Shown here one piece after another: positions 6,458-15,870 of a stretch of 47,686 bases of DNA (positions are counted from its first letter, which is position 1; every line of letters begins with the position of its first letter). The DNA comes from a virus, in IMG/VR virus record IMGVR_UViG_3300046167_000194, positions 1 through 47,686 of that record. The stretch is one strand, 5' to 3'. Made by a program: the position numbers and the translations under genes. The notes under the pieces are model-generated. The model was not told where the DNA came from, did no database searches, and saw only the letters and a program-made list of their open reading frames with translations.

Positions 6458-9400
6458 TGTACAAGTTGTTGTTGTAATAAAATTTCTTTTTCTTTCTGTG
6501 CTTTATTCCACTTATCTTCCATTACCTGCCTATCAGGTCCTTGATTCCAATGTTCCATCCAAGCTGTTTTACTATCTAACTCTCCTGTCGCTAACTTATC
6601 AAGTGGTAAAGTTCCTCTCTCTGCATCCATATAAAATAAAGTATCTTGTGTTGCTTCTGATAAAGTTGAAAAATCTAAATCTTTACCTTGTTGAGATAAA
6701 GCATATTCAATTTCTTTTGGTTTAGGAGCATTGGGATATTCTTCATAAAAGTTTTTAGCTCTTTGTAAAATAGTTTCGTTTCTACTGCTTCCCTCTCTTC
6801 CTTCTACTTGATAGCTTCCTCTTGCTGGTCCGTTGTTATTTTGAACTGTTGTTGGTCCTGCACCTCTAACTTCTTGCCACTTAACATCATCGGCATATTT
6901 TTTTAAAAATGAAGGGTCTTTATAACCTCTAGCTTGTGCAATAAAAGATAACACATCTTGAGCTATTCCACCTTCAGCTAATCCTAATCTAGCCATTTGG
7001 TCAGAGTAAGGTTTACCTGTGTTAGGGTCTATTCTATCAGCAGGGTTTTCTTTAGTGTATGGTACATCGTCTTTGCCTTTTACTAATCCGCCTGTTGCTT
7101 GTTGCTCTCTTACAAAATCTTGTGGGTTTTGAATAATCTCAATAGCTTCTTCTTGTTGCTGTGTCACATCTATATTATCTAATTCTAATAAAGGAAGGTG
7201 TGAAAGTTTTATATATAAACTATCATATTTTCTTTTAAAGTCTGTAAAATTAATATCTACAAAATTACTTTTTCTATATACTGCTTTCAAATCATTCTCT
7301 GTAAGCCTAATAGGTTGAAAGTAATTGTCTCCAGAAACCATGTTATTTATTTCTTGTTTATTTAAACCGGCTTTAGTTAAGTTCTTTTTTGCTATAGTTT
7401 TAATTTCAGACCTTGGAACATTTAATATCTTAGCAGCCTCTATAGCTTGATGCATATTTACATAGTTTTTATAGTAAGCATTGTTAGCTTCTAAATAATT
7501 AATTAATAAATCATCTGTAGTCTCTGCTTCTTTAACTTCTAATAATTTTTTAGATTCTTCTTGTTGTTTATCAAAATCTGTTATTTTAAAATACAAACTT
7601 GTTTTTAATCTATCTGCATTAATAGTGTAAAACTTTTGTCCGGTAAATTTAGAAGCAAGTTCTTCTCCATAATTTAATTCACCTTCTTTTAACTTTATTG
7701 CTTTTTCACCCCAAGTATAATCAGCACCTTCTTTAATAAATCTAGGAATTAAAACTTCTCCAACGTATTTAGACTTTGCAAAAAAATTATCTATGTCGCT
7801 ATTTTGAGGACTGTATCCTTTTATATTACTACCGTTTTCATCTTTACCGTCAAAAGCTTCTATAACCCTACCAGTAAACAAAGGTTGGTCAGTAAAAGGC
7901 TCTAAAAATGTTCTAAGAGCTTCTTCACCTGCATTTACAAATCTTTTATTAAGAGTTGTTAAAGGTGTTTCAGGGTCAAATATTTCGTTTGTAAAAGCTT
8001 TTATAGTATTTATAACTGGGGCATCTGGGTCTGAGAATGTTAAGTCAACATACATTATATTACCGAACTCATCTCTTTTAAAAGCTAATGTTCCGTTCTT
8101 TGACCAAGGCGGTAAGGCTAAATCTTTAATTGCTTTTTCTTCTTCTTCACTTACTCCATATGCATTTTTAGTATATGTGTTTAAACCTTCTGCTCCCATA
8201 TACCCTATAGCTGTTTTAGCTGCTAATCTTTCATATCCTCTTTCTGCTAATACTGGATTATTAGAATGTATTTCTTCAAACCCTTGTTTTAAACTATGAT
8301 AATTATTTCTCCATCTTTCAGCAAAGAACGAATAGAAGTTACCAAAAACAGGAATAGCTCTTAACTCTCTAGCACCTAACGGAACCAAATCATACGTAGG
8401 AAAAGTATTTCTAATTATTATAGCTGCATCTTTTTCTAACTCTTGTAAAGTTTTATTAGGAAAAGCTTGTTGTAAAGTTTTTAATTCTTTTTGAAAAGAT
8501 GCTATTCTCCATAAGTCATCTTCAGCCACGTAAGTTTTATTAAAAGCTTTATTTACTTCACCGACTGCTTTTTTACCTGTGCCTACTAACGCATTACTTG
8601 AAAATTTATTATCTAGTTTATTAACCCAGTTAGGCTCTGAGTATTCATTAATTAATTTTTTAAATTCATTAACTCTTACGTTTTGATTTACAAGTCCTAA
8701 CTCTTGATACTTAGAATATAAATCAGTTAAAGCTTCATCTTTACTTTTAGTTGTAGTGTATAGTTCGTTCTTTAAAGTTTTAAAAGCGTTTCTAGTTTCT
8801 GCATCAAAAGGATTCATGCCGTTAGAAGCCATTATAACTCCTCCGCCTATAGTATTACGAGCATGAGTAGTTAAACTATAAACAGTTGCAAAGGCTTGTC
8901 CAAAACCTTTCATACCTAAAACAGTATTCATCATAGGTATGTTTCTAATATTATTTATAAAACTTCCTTCAGTTTTATTAAAGAAGTTTGCAATTTGTGG
9001 AGTTGTTTTAACACCGTTTAAATTAGCAAACCTGTCTCCTTTTATAGTAGCTGAAGTTCTAGATTGAGTAGTCGGTACTTTAGTAGCATCATCAAAAAAC
9101 CACTTACCCTTACCGCTTTCGTACAAGTCATCGTACATTTTTGTATCAGTTATATAATGGCTTAAAGTTTCTAAAGTTGTAAAAATAGATTTAGTTGTAT
9201 CTTTTATTTCTCTTTCACCAAATAATTTTCTAAAAGGTTCATCAATATTTTTCCTAGTAGAAAAAAGAATATCTGCTTTAGTAACACCAAACACTTGGTC
9301 TAAGTGAGTATCTATATTTTTACCGTCTTTTAAAATGTCATCAATAATGTTCCTAGCTTCTATAACCCTTTCATCTAAATCTAACCTTCTTCCTTGACCG

Positions 9401-11091
9401 AAAATATCTTGTTGAACAGGTTGTTTTAATTTACCTGCTAATGCTTGTACAGCATCTTCAATAACATCAGCACTGGGTTTATAATTAGGATTTTCAAACA
9501 TCTCATAACTTTTTCTAATATACTTACCCATGTTTAGACGTATAACATTTTGAATTTCTTTAGGTACATGTTTAGATTCAAGCATCATCTTACTTAAATC
9601 ATCAATAGTAGTTCTTGCTTCTTCTGCAATTTCTTTTAATTCTACAGGAAGTTTACTTGATTTAATTTTACCTGTCATAAAATCGTTTAACATTAAATCT
9701 AACTTTTCTTTAGAAATATTTTGTTCTTTAGAAATAGTTTTCATTTTAAAAACTAAATTATCAAATAAATTATTAGCTTTTAATGACCAAGCAATTTTAG
9801 CATTTTCAGAATCTTTTAATACTGAATGCATTTCTGCACTATAATATCCTCTAGTTGTAAAAAATTTTCTTCTAATACCTCCTAATTTATTTGTAATATT
9901 AGTCATTCCTTTTTTGATGAAACCATCTGTAGCATATTGATTAGCTTCTACAAACACATCATCCTCTATAGAGTCTGTAATTTTTCTAGGTAAAAAAGGT
10001 TCTGCTTTATCTTTTATAGGTTTAAGTATTTTTTTAAACTGTTCTACAGCTTTAGGGTTTTGTTTTAATTCTTGTAAAGCAACACTTAGTTTATCTTTTG
10101 AATATTTAGTCCCTCCTATAACTGTACCTGCTAGACCTGTAAAAACTGCACCGTCTAATAATAAACTTAACCTTCTTTGAGCAGCACTACTATCTTCATC
10201 AGCATCTAAATAATTTAAAACTTCACCAAATAAATTATCATCATAACCTGAAGCTTCTAATTTATCTTTTAAATACCCAGCAACGACAAACATTTCTGGA
10301 TTATCTGCAAATACAACTTGAGAAGACAATTCTGCACTAGCTAAATTTTTACCTAGGTTAATTCTTTTATTACGTAATGTTTTTTTAACATCTATTTCTT
10401 TAGTTCCTTTTTTTAAAACTACATTCTTTTTACCAACACCTAATACTTTATTAAATTTTTGCATACCTGCAACAAAAGGAACAACGTCTACAGCTAATTT
10501 ACCTACAATGCCTTCTGGCTTTTGTAAGATTTCTCCATCATAAATATCTTCTCCTACTACAGGCTTTATAACTGAAGTAACTCCTTTTTTAACTAATTCT
10601 TCTCGTTCTTTTTGAAGTTTATTTTTTAACTCATCATAAGAAATATTTTTATCTTCAGCTATTTTTTTATAAACTTTAGACTGCCCAAAAGTATCAAACA
10701 ATCCTGTTAAGTCCATTCCAAGGTTTATAACTCCTGCACCAATGCTTTCACCAATTCCTGCTAAAGTTCTTCTATAATTTTTAAAAGGTGTAACTTTATT
10801 AAAATCATCTTTAGTCATTTTGAATTTACTTTTGTACTCATCTTGTCCGTAATCAATTATAGGCTTAACATAATCTTTTAAGGGGTCTTCTTTTTTAGGA
10901 GTTTTAACCATAGAAAGTATTTCTTTAGTTAAAGGTACATCAGAGTTTTCTGTAGATAAAGCAACAAATTCTGCAAAGCCATACTTTTTATTGTAAGCGT
11001 CATGAGAATTATAAAGCTTACGAAGTTCTTCTAAATCATTTTTAGAAGTTATGTTTTGTTTAGATTTGTAAGTTTCAAATAATGAAGGCAT
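6454..11091 (-). CDS. Giant internal virion protein with C-terminal lysozyme-like domain
   Basis: 1545 residues, the largest gene of the window. It is mostly charged helix with several hydrophobic Gly/Ala-rich patches (about residues 105-130, 300-320, 730-760) that could insert in the host envelope during DNA ejection, as in podovirus core proteins. Near residue 1365 is an ENPADRIDPNTGKPYSDQM segment. The last 180 residues contain GPARGSYQVEG and WMEHWNQGP, which resemble muramidase/transglycosylase-type domains in other phage internal proteins. Likely role: ejected core protein that opens peptidoglycan. The catalytic assignment is by resemblance only. It follows another large virion protein by 11 bases. 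Confidence 0.82.
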   Translation of the reverse strand: MPSLFETYKSKQNITSKNDLEELRKLYNSHDAYNKKYGFAEFVALSTENSDVPLTKEILSMVKTPKKEDPLKDYVKPIIDYGQDEYKSKFKMTKDDFNKVTPFKNYRRTLAGIGESIGAGVINLGMDLTGLFDTFGQSKVYKKIAEDKNISYDELKNKLQKEREELVKKGVTSVIKPVVGEDIYDGEILQKPEGIVGKLAVDVVPFVAGMQKFNKVLGVGKKNVVLKKGTKEIDVKKTLRNKRINLGKNLASAELSSQVVFADNPEMFVVAGYLKDKLEASGYDDNLFGEVLNYLDADEDSSAAQRRLSLLLDGAVFTGLAGTVIGGTKYSKDKLSVALQELKQNPKAVEQFKKILKPIKDKAEPFLPRKITDSIEDDVFVEANQYATDGFIKKGMTNITNKLGGIRRKFFTTRGYYSAEMHSVLKDSENAKIAWSLKANNLFDNLVFKMKTISKEQNISKEKLDLMLNDFMTGKIKSSKLPVELKEIAEEARTTIDDLSKMMLESKHVPKEIQNVIRLNMGKYIRKSYEMFENPNYKPSADVIEDAVQALAGKLKQPVQQDIFGQGRRLDLDERVIEARNIIDDILKDGKNIDTHLDQVFGVTKADILFSTRKNIDEPFRKLFGEREIKDTTKSIFTTLETLSHYITDTKMYDDLYESGKGKWFFDDATKVPTTQSRTSATIKGDRFANLNGVKTTPQIANFFNKTEGSFINNIRNIPMMNTVLGMKGFGQAFATVYSLTTHARNTIGGGVIMASNGMNPFDAETRNAFKTLKNELYTTTKSKDEALTDLYSKYQELGLVNQNVRVNEFKKLINEYSEPNWVNKLDNKFSSNALVGTGKKAVGEVNKAFNKTYVAEDDLWRIASFQKELKTLQQAFPNKTLQELEKDAAIIIRNTFPTYDLVPLGARELRAIPVFGNFYSFFAERWRNNYHSLKQGFEEIHSNNPVLAERGYERLAAKTAIGYMGAEGLNTYTKNAYGVSEEEEKAIKDLALPPWSKNGTLAFKRDEFGNIMYVDLTFSDPDAPVINTIKAFTNEIFDPETPLTTLNKRFVNAGEEALRTFLEPFTDQPLFTGRVIEAFDGKDENGSNIKGYSPQNSDIDNFFAKSKYVGEVLIPRFIKEGADYTWGEKAIKLKEGELNYGEELASKFTGQKFYTINADRLKTSLYFKITDFDKQQEESKKLLEVKEAETTDDLLINYLEANNAYYKNYVNMHQAIEAAKILNVPRSEIKTIAKKNLTKAGLNKQEINNMVSGDNYFQPIRLTENDLKAVYRKSNFVDINFTDFKRKYDSLYIKLSHLPLLELDNIDVTQQQEEAIEIIQNPQDFVREQQATGGLVKGKDDVPYTKENPADRIDPNTGKPYSDQMARLGLAEGGIAQDVLSFIAQARGYKDPSFLKKYADDVKWQEVRGAGPTTVQNNNGPARGSYQVEGREGSSRNETILQRAKNFYEEYPNAPKPKEIEYALSQQGKDLDFSTLSEATQDTLFYMDAERGTLPLDKLATGELDSKTAWMEHWNQGPDRQVMEDKWNKAQKEKEILLQQQLVQ

Positions 11092-11102
11092 TTAGTATCC
11101 TT

Positions 11103-12644
11103 TTATTCTTCAATAAGGTAAGGAGGAAGTTCACCACTAGACTGCACCACATCATTAGCGTATATTGTAGCTAATCTATATTCATTTGTAATGTACTGTT
11201 CTTTTTGAAGTTGTCTAAGAACACCTTGTTCTCTAGCATTAAAAGTATTTATATTACTGTTTAAACTTTGTAAATTTTTAAAATCTTTATATTTAGTAGA
11301 TATACTAGGATAGTTTATTGCTAAATATTCTTCTTTAGCTTTACTTAGTTCAGTAGCGTTAATAGCACTTAAAACATTTGTATCTTCATCAGTTATTTTA
11401 TCTAATAAAGTAGCTATTCTAACTGAAGAAACTTCTACAGCAATTTGGTTTTTACTTAATCCTCCAGTAGCTTTTCTAATATCTTCTTCTAACACTTCTT
11501 GAATAAACTCAGTTTTATTTTTATCTGTTAAGTCATTACTAGCAGCAATATTATATAATTGAGTAGCTCTGTATTTAGCATCTTCAGATAAATTTTTAAT
11601 TCCTAAAGCTTCTCTTTTATTTTGCTCTAATCCTAATTCCCATAAGTCATATGTTTCAGATGTTTTATCTTTAGGTTCTGGATTTGCAGTTATATATTTT
11701 TGTTTAGCTTCTTTTAATTGTGCTTCAATTATTTTAGTATTAAAACCAACTTCAACAGCTTCTATAGCGTCAACAGCAGCTTTATATGTTTTATCTCCCT
11801 CTATCCAAGCTTGTCTAACTTCTTGTCTTAATCTACCAGCATTTAATTCTGAATCCATTAAAGAAGTTCCAGTCATTAAAGTAGTTAAATCTTCACGATT
11901 AATTTTTAATTCTAATAAATCATCTTTAGAAACTTTATCTGCTTGTATTTGTTTAATTTCTGCTTGAGTAAATCCTTGTATTCTTTCTTGATTAATATTT
12001 CTAACTTTTTGAAGTCGTTCAACTTTGTTGTTTAATTCTTCATCTTTATTACCAATGCCTATTTTACTAAACATATTATGAACCAAACTTACATTTTTAG
12101 GATTCATTATTTTTTCTTTTTGAGACTTATAGTAGTCCATATACGGTTTATTAAATTCTTCTTTAACTGTTATACCTTTATCAATTCCTTGATATCTTTG
12201 CATAAAATTATCTTCATACACTTTTGCTTGTTTATTCATCCATTCTAGTTTATAATCAGCTATGTCACCACTAGATAAATTTATTATTTCTTTATTTCCC
12301 ACGTGTGCTTTTGTAAAATCGTCTTCAAGTTTAGTTTGATAAGTTTTAAACGCACCGTCATTTTGAATTTTGTCGTATTCAGTTTGTAATCCTGTTCTTG
12401 TTTCCCACTGCTTGTTAAGCTTTGCAAGTTCTATAGCTTTTGAATCTTCTAACTCTTTTAAATTTTTCATGACTTTATTTTGCATGTTAGCTTCTTTAGC
12501 ATTAAAAAATAACGTAGCTAACATAACATTCCTAGCTCTATTATCTTTCTTTCTACTACCAGATAAGTAAGCACCTGCTATGTCACCCCAACTTTCCCCC
12601 GAGCTTCTACCTAATAAACTTGTATAATCTTTTTTATCTGCCAT
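11103..12644 (-). CDS. Probable internal virion protein, helical
   Basis: 513 residues, almost entirely charged alpha helix with long coiled-coil-prone stretches and very few cysteines. No enzymatic motif is seen. It sits between the giant internal protein and a 199-residue virion-module protein, each separated by only 1-11 bases, so it is probably co-translated and packaged with them. By position it would correspond to one of the podovirus internal core proteins. Confidence 0.75.
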   Translation of the reverse strand: MADKKDYTSLLGRSSGESWGDIAGAYLSGSRKKDNRARNVMLATLFFNAKEANMQNKVMKNLKELEDSKAIELAKLNKQWETRTGLQTEYDKIQNDGAFKTYQTKLEDDFTKAHVGNKEIINLSSGDIADYKLEWMNKQAKVYEDNFMQRYQGIDKGITVKEEFNKPYMDYYKSQKEKIMNPKNVSLVHNMFSKIGIGNKDEELNNKVERLQKVRNINQERIQGFTQAEIKQIQADKVSKDDLLELKINREDLTTLMTGTSLMDSELNAGRLRQEVRQAWIEGDKTYKAAVDAIEAVEVGFNTKIIEAQLKEAKQKYITANPEPKDKTSETYDLWELGLEQNKREALGIKNLSEDAKYRATQLYNIAASNDLTDKNKTEFIQEVLEEDIRKATGGLSKNQIAVEVSSVRIATLLDKITDEDTNVLSAINATELSKAKEEYLAINYPSISTKYKDFKNLQSLNSNINTFNAREQGVLRQLQKEQYITNEYRLATIYANDVVQSSGELPPYLIEE

Positions 12645-12645
12645 A

Positions 12646-13245
12646 TTATTCCTCTTTACCTAATAAACTTTTTGATTGTGTTTGTTCTTCAACTCTTTGT
12701 AACAAACTTGGGGATAGTTCTGTTTGTTCTATTACGTCTCTTACTTCTTGTGGAACTGATTGAGGATTTACTCTACTTGCAGCTACTCGTCTCATTTTAT
12801 CTAATTCATTTATTCCGCTTTGTAATGTTTCTACAGCTTTATCTCCAGACATTTCTGCAGGTGTTTCATCGTCTCCAGCTTCTAATGAGTAAGGTATATC
12901 AGCTTTCTCAGCTAAAGCCATTATCATGTACATAGTTGGTTCCATTAATAAAACCATTAAATCAGGATTCCATTTACCCTCTAAGAAACCTGAATAAAGA
13001 GTAATAGAAGCAATATCCATAACTCCTACACCGTTACTTATAGAAAGTAAAACATTTGTAGTTGTTTCTGGAACTGTTAAAGTTTCAAACACGTACAACA
13101 TTGCTTCTCTAGGATTACTATACTCTGCAGGTTTTTCCCAGTTATAAGGTTGTTTGGGGTCATTAGTAAGACTCTGACCGGGTATAGCTTTACCACGTTC
13201 TAAGCTACCCTGCATGAAATTAACTGCTTTTTCTGAAACTGCCAT
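12646..13245 (-). CDS. Virion-module hypothetical protein
   Basis: 199 residues. The middle (about 50-115) is moderately hydrophobic with two possible amphipathic or membrane helices. The N-terminus is polar with a Pro/Asn-rich segment and the C-terminus is a charged, Gln/Ser-rich tail. It starts 4 bases after the preceding gene and ends one base before the next. A structural or ejection role is inferred from the neighbourhood. Confidence 0.7.
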   Translation of the reverse strand: MAVSEKAVNFMQGSLERGKAIPGQSLTNDPKQPYNWEKPAEYSNPREAMLYVFETLTVPETTTNVLLSISNGVGVMDIASITLYSGFLEGKWNPDLMVLLMEPTMYMIMALAEKADIPYSLEAGDDETPAEMSGDKAVETLQSGINELDKMRRVAASRVNPQSVPQEVRDVIEQTELSPSLLQRVEEQTQSKSLLGKEE

Positions 13246-13249
13246 AATA

Positions 13250-14038
13250 CTATCCTGTTTGATTTGCTAAATATTGAGGTGAAAGTGTACCATACAATAA
13301 AGACTGATTAAGTTGTTGAAAGTTTGTAGCTTGTAAATTAGGTACTTGTGTTTGAACTTCTCTCATGTATGAAGATTGAATATCAGAACCAACTTGTTGA
13401 ACCCCTTTACTTTGGAAAGGTGCTTCATATTCAGGTGCAAGTGCTGATTCAATACCAGACATTGCCATACTTTGAACAGCATCAGGTATAAACTCTTCTC
13501 CTAAATATTCTTTAGTTTTACCAAAAGGGTCAGATGCAAATTCTTTTACGCCTGTTCCAAAGTCTGTAACTTTATTTCCTAGTTGTTGTCCTAATGTAGG
13601 TTTAGGTAAAGGAGAGGGTTTAGATACAACAATATCTTTTACTGTAAATTTAGAAGGTTCAAGTACTTGTCCTTTTAAACCTTCTTGAGTTTGTAAAAGA
13701 AAATTATTGGTTAGAGTATTATCAGCTACTACTTTTTCCATAGCACCCGTTACAGTATTATCTACAATACCTTTTTTTACAACATCTTCAGTTCCTTGTT
13801 TAACTAATTCTTTTGTTCCCTCTTTAACCAATTCTTTTGTTCCTTCTTGAATAGCAGCCTCAGTCCCTTTTTGTGCAGCTCCTGTAAAGACTCCTTTTAT
13901 TCCGTTAAAAGCCTTGCTTATAACTGGACCCATAATCATACTTAAACCTATGCTTCCTATTAAACTTCCTAATTTAGAACTAAAAAGTTTCTTTACACGT
14001 TTTTTTATTTTTCTACCTACTTTTCTTAAAAATCCCAT
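13250..14038 (-). CDS. Virion-module protein with basic N-terminus and hydrophobic segment
   Basis: 262 residues. The first 20 are strongly basic (KVGRKIKKRVKKLF), followed by a Gly/Ile-rich hydrophobic helix (about 22-45), then repeated short units with EGTKEL/VKEGT/KQGTED spacing (about 60-95), and a Pro/Gln-rich tail. The basic-hydrophobic start resembles small membrane-active ejection proteins. No family recognised. Confidence 0.7.
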   Translation of the reverse strand: MGFLRKVGRKIKKRVKKLFSSKLGSLIGSIGLSMIMGPVISKAFNGIKGVFTGAAQKGTEAAIQEGTKELVKEGTKELVKQGTEDVVKKGIVDNTVTGAMEKVVADNTLTNNFLLQTQEGLKGQVLEPSKFTVKDIVVSKPSPLPKPTLGQQLGNKVTDFGTGVKEFASDPFGKTKEYLGEEFIPDAVQSMAMSGIESALAPEYEAPFQSKGVQQVGSDIQSSYMREVQTQVPNLQATNFQQLNQSLLYGTLSPQYLANQTG

Positions 14039-14050
14039 TTTGTTTCCTTG

Positions 14051-15838
14051 TTAAAATATTGAAGTTCCGCCACCGTAACCACCACCAGAATTACCTCCTG
14101 ATGATACTCCAGCACTATATGAAGCACCAATAGACGATAATAAACTTGTTAAATAATCATCGTACTTTTCACCCGGCTTACCTTCGTTAGCTATGGCTGT
14201 TGCTATAATTTGAGCCTTTCTATTCTCTTCGTTCTCTCCGGCTCTAAAATCAAAATCAGCTTGGTCTCTTAGCTCTTGCCATAAAAAAGATTGCGATTGA
14301 CTGGTTAAACCAAAAGCATTCATAGCGTTTTGCATATTGATTTGATTCTGTGCAGCAATATTAACTGTGTTAGATTGTCTTCTCCACTGTACATTAGAAG
14401 CTTCAACAGCAGCAGCATTTTGTGCGTTCCAGCTATTTCTTGCAAAGTCTTGTTGACTGTTAAACTGGTCTACTTGAGTTGTAAGTTGAGCATTAAACTT
14501 TTCTGTATCAGCATCTCTACCAGCTCTTCTAGCTTCTGCAGCGTTCTCTTGAGTAGCGTTAAACTGACCCATTGCGTTAGTCTGTGAAGCATTGTACTGA
14601 CTCATCTGTGCATTAAGATTAGCCATAAATTGATTAGTTTGATTCTCACTAGCAGCACCAAACTGAGCTGCAGCATTTTCAAAAGACTGATTACTTAATA
14701 ATCTTTGTTGGTCTTGTTGAGCTTTTAAAACATTAGCTTGTTGATTGTTGCTTAAGTTAGCCATATCTACTTGTAAAAAAGCTTGTGCATTTTGTGCAGC
14801 TAATTTGGTTCTAGCATCTAAGTTTGCTAAATCCATTGAAGCTAATGTAGTAGCATCTTGCATAATAGCTTGTTGGTCAGCATTAAAATTACTCAAAGTA
14901 GCTGTCTGCATAAACTTACTATTAGCTAAAGCAGTTTGTTGTTCTGCATTAAAGTTAGCCATATCCATGTTAGCATTAATTTGAGCGTTGTTCATAGCTG
15001 AGTTTTGCTCAAAGCTTAATTCAGTTAATCCTAATTGCTGTGCTAAGTCTGCATTCTTTTGTGCAACTGTTAAACGCTTGTTAAGGTTTGCAAGTTCCAT
15101 TTGGTTCTCAGCAGACATGCTTTCACTATCAGCTTGATTTTTAACTGTTAAGTTTGCTAGTTCTATTTTTTCTTCAGACCCTAATTTAGCCATTTCTGCT
15201 CTTTGTCTTATCTCTGCATTTTGTGATAGAACACTTGCAGCAGTTGTAAGTTCTTGTAATCTAAATCTGTTAGCTTCTGTAAAGTTTGCACTATCTGCAG
15301 CAGCTCTTTCTTGCAAGTTTGCAAGTTCCATTTGATTCTCAGCAGACATATTAGCCATGTCCATTTGCTGTGCCATATTAGCATTAGTCTTTTTAAAGTC
15401 TACAAGAACATTAAGATTAGCAAGTCTAGCTTGATTCTCAGCAGTCATGTTTTCTCTACCAGCTTGATTAAGCTCTGTCAAGTTTGCAAGTTCTACTTTT
15501 AAATCATTACTAAGATTTACTTCTTCCATTCGCTGAGTAAGTTCAGCTTGTCTAGCGTTTCTATCTACTTTAGCTTGAAACTCTGTTAATCTTGTTTGCT
15601 GTTCAGCGTTTAAGTTATCTCTACCGGCTGCATTAAGTTGTTCAAGGTTTGCTAAATCAAGTTTAGTTCCTGTATCAAGATTAGCAATAGCTACTTGTTG
15701 TCTTTGTGCAGATTCTTGAGAAGCTTTTTGTTGCTCATTTTGAATGTTAGTCATTCTAACTTGTTGCTCTTGTTGAGCTGTAGTCATTACTGCTTGTTGT
15801 TCAAACTCACCTTGCTTTAATACAATCTGTTGTGCCAT
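14051..15838 (-). CDS. Repetitive Asn/Gln/Ala-rich helical virion protein
   Basis: 595 residues of long helix built from imperfect repeats in which the units MxLANL, AENQ and AEQQ recur (for example SAENQMELANL twice exactly, near 15080-15125 and 15315-15360). The C-terminal 25 residues are Gly/Ser-rich and end in SIF. The frame stays open upstream of the chosen ATG for 11 more codons that read naturally (RQTAASQTAQ), and the preceding gene ends in the same style, so the two may be one protein of about 1165 residues interrupted by an indel. Likely a long fibrous internal or tail-associated component; no enzymatic motif. Confidence 0.72.
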   Translation of the reverse strand: MAQQIVLKQGEFEQQAVMTTAQQEQQVRMTNIQNEQQKASQESAQRQQVAIANLDTGTKLDLANLEQLNAAGRDNLNAEQQTRLTEFQAKVDRNARQAELTQRMEEVNLSNDLKVELANLTELNQAGRENMTAENQARLANLNVLVDFKKTNANMAQQMDMANMSAENQMELANLQERAAADSANFTEANRFRLQELTTAASVLSQNAEIRQRAEMAKLGSEEKIELANLTVKNQADSESMSAENQMELANLNKRLTVAQKNADLAQQLGLTELSFEQNSAMNNAQINANMDMANFNAEQQTALANSKFMQTATLSNFNADQQAIMQDATTLASMDLANLDARTKLAAQNAQAFLQVDMANLSNNQQANVLKAQQDQQRLLSNQSFENAAAQFGAASENQTNQFMANLNAQMSQYNASQTNAMGQFNATQENAAEARRAGRDADTEKFNAQLTTQVDQFNSQQDFARNSWNAQNAAAVEASNVQWRRQSNTVNIAAQNQINMQNAMNAFGLTSQSQSFLWQELRDQADFDFRAGENEENRKAQIIATAIANEGKPGEKYDDYLTSLLSSIGASYSAGVSSGGNSGGGYGGGTSIF

Positions 15839-15870
15839 TTGTGCAGTCTGTGAAGCTGCTGTTTGTCTGA

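Noticed and set aside
14330-15502. Opposite-strand frames within the repetitive virion gene
   Set aside because: Low-complexity mirror translations of the Asn/Gln/Ala repeats.
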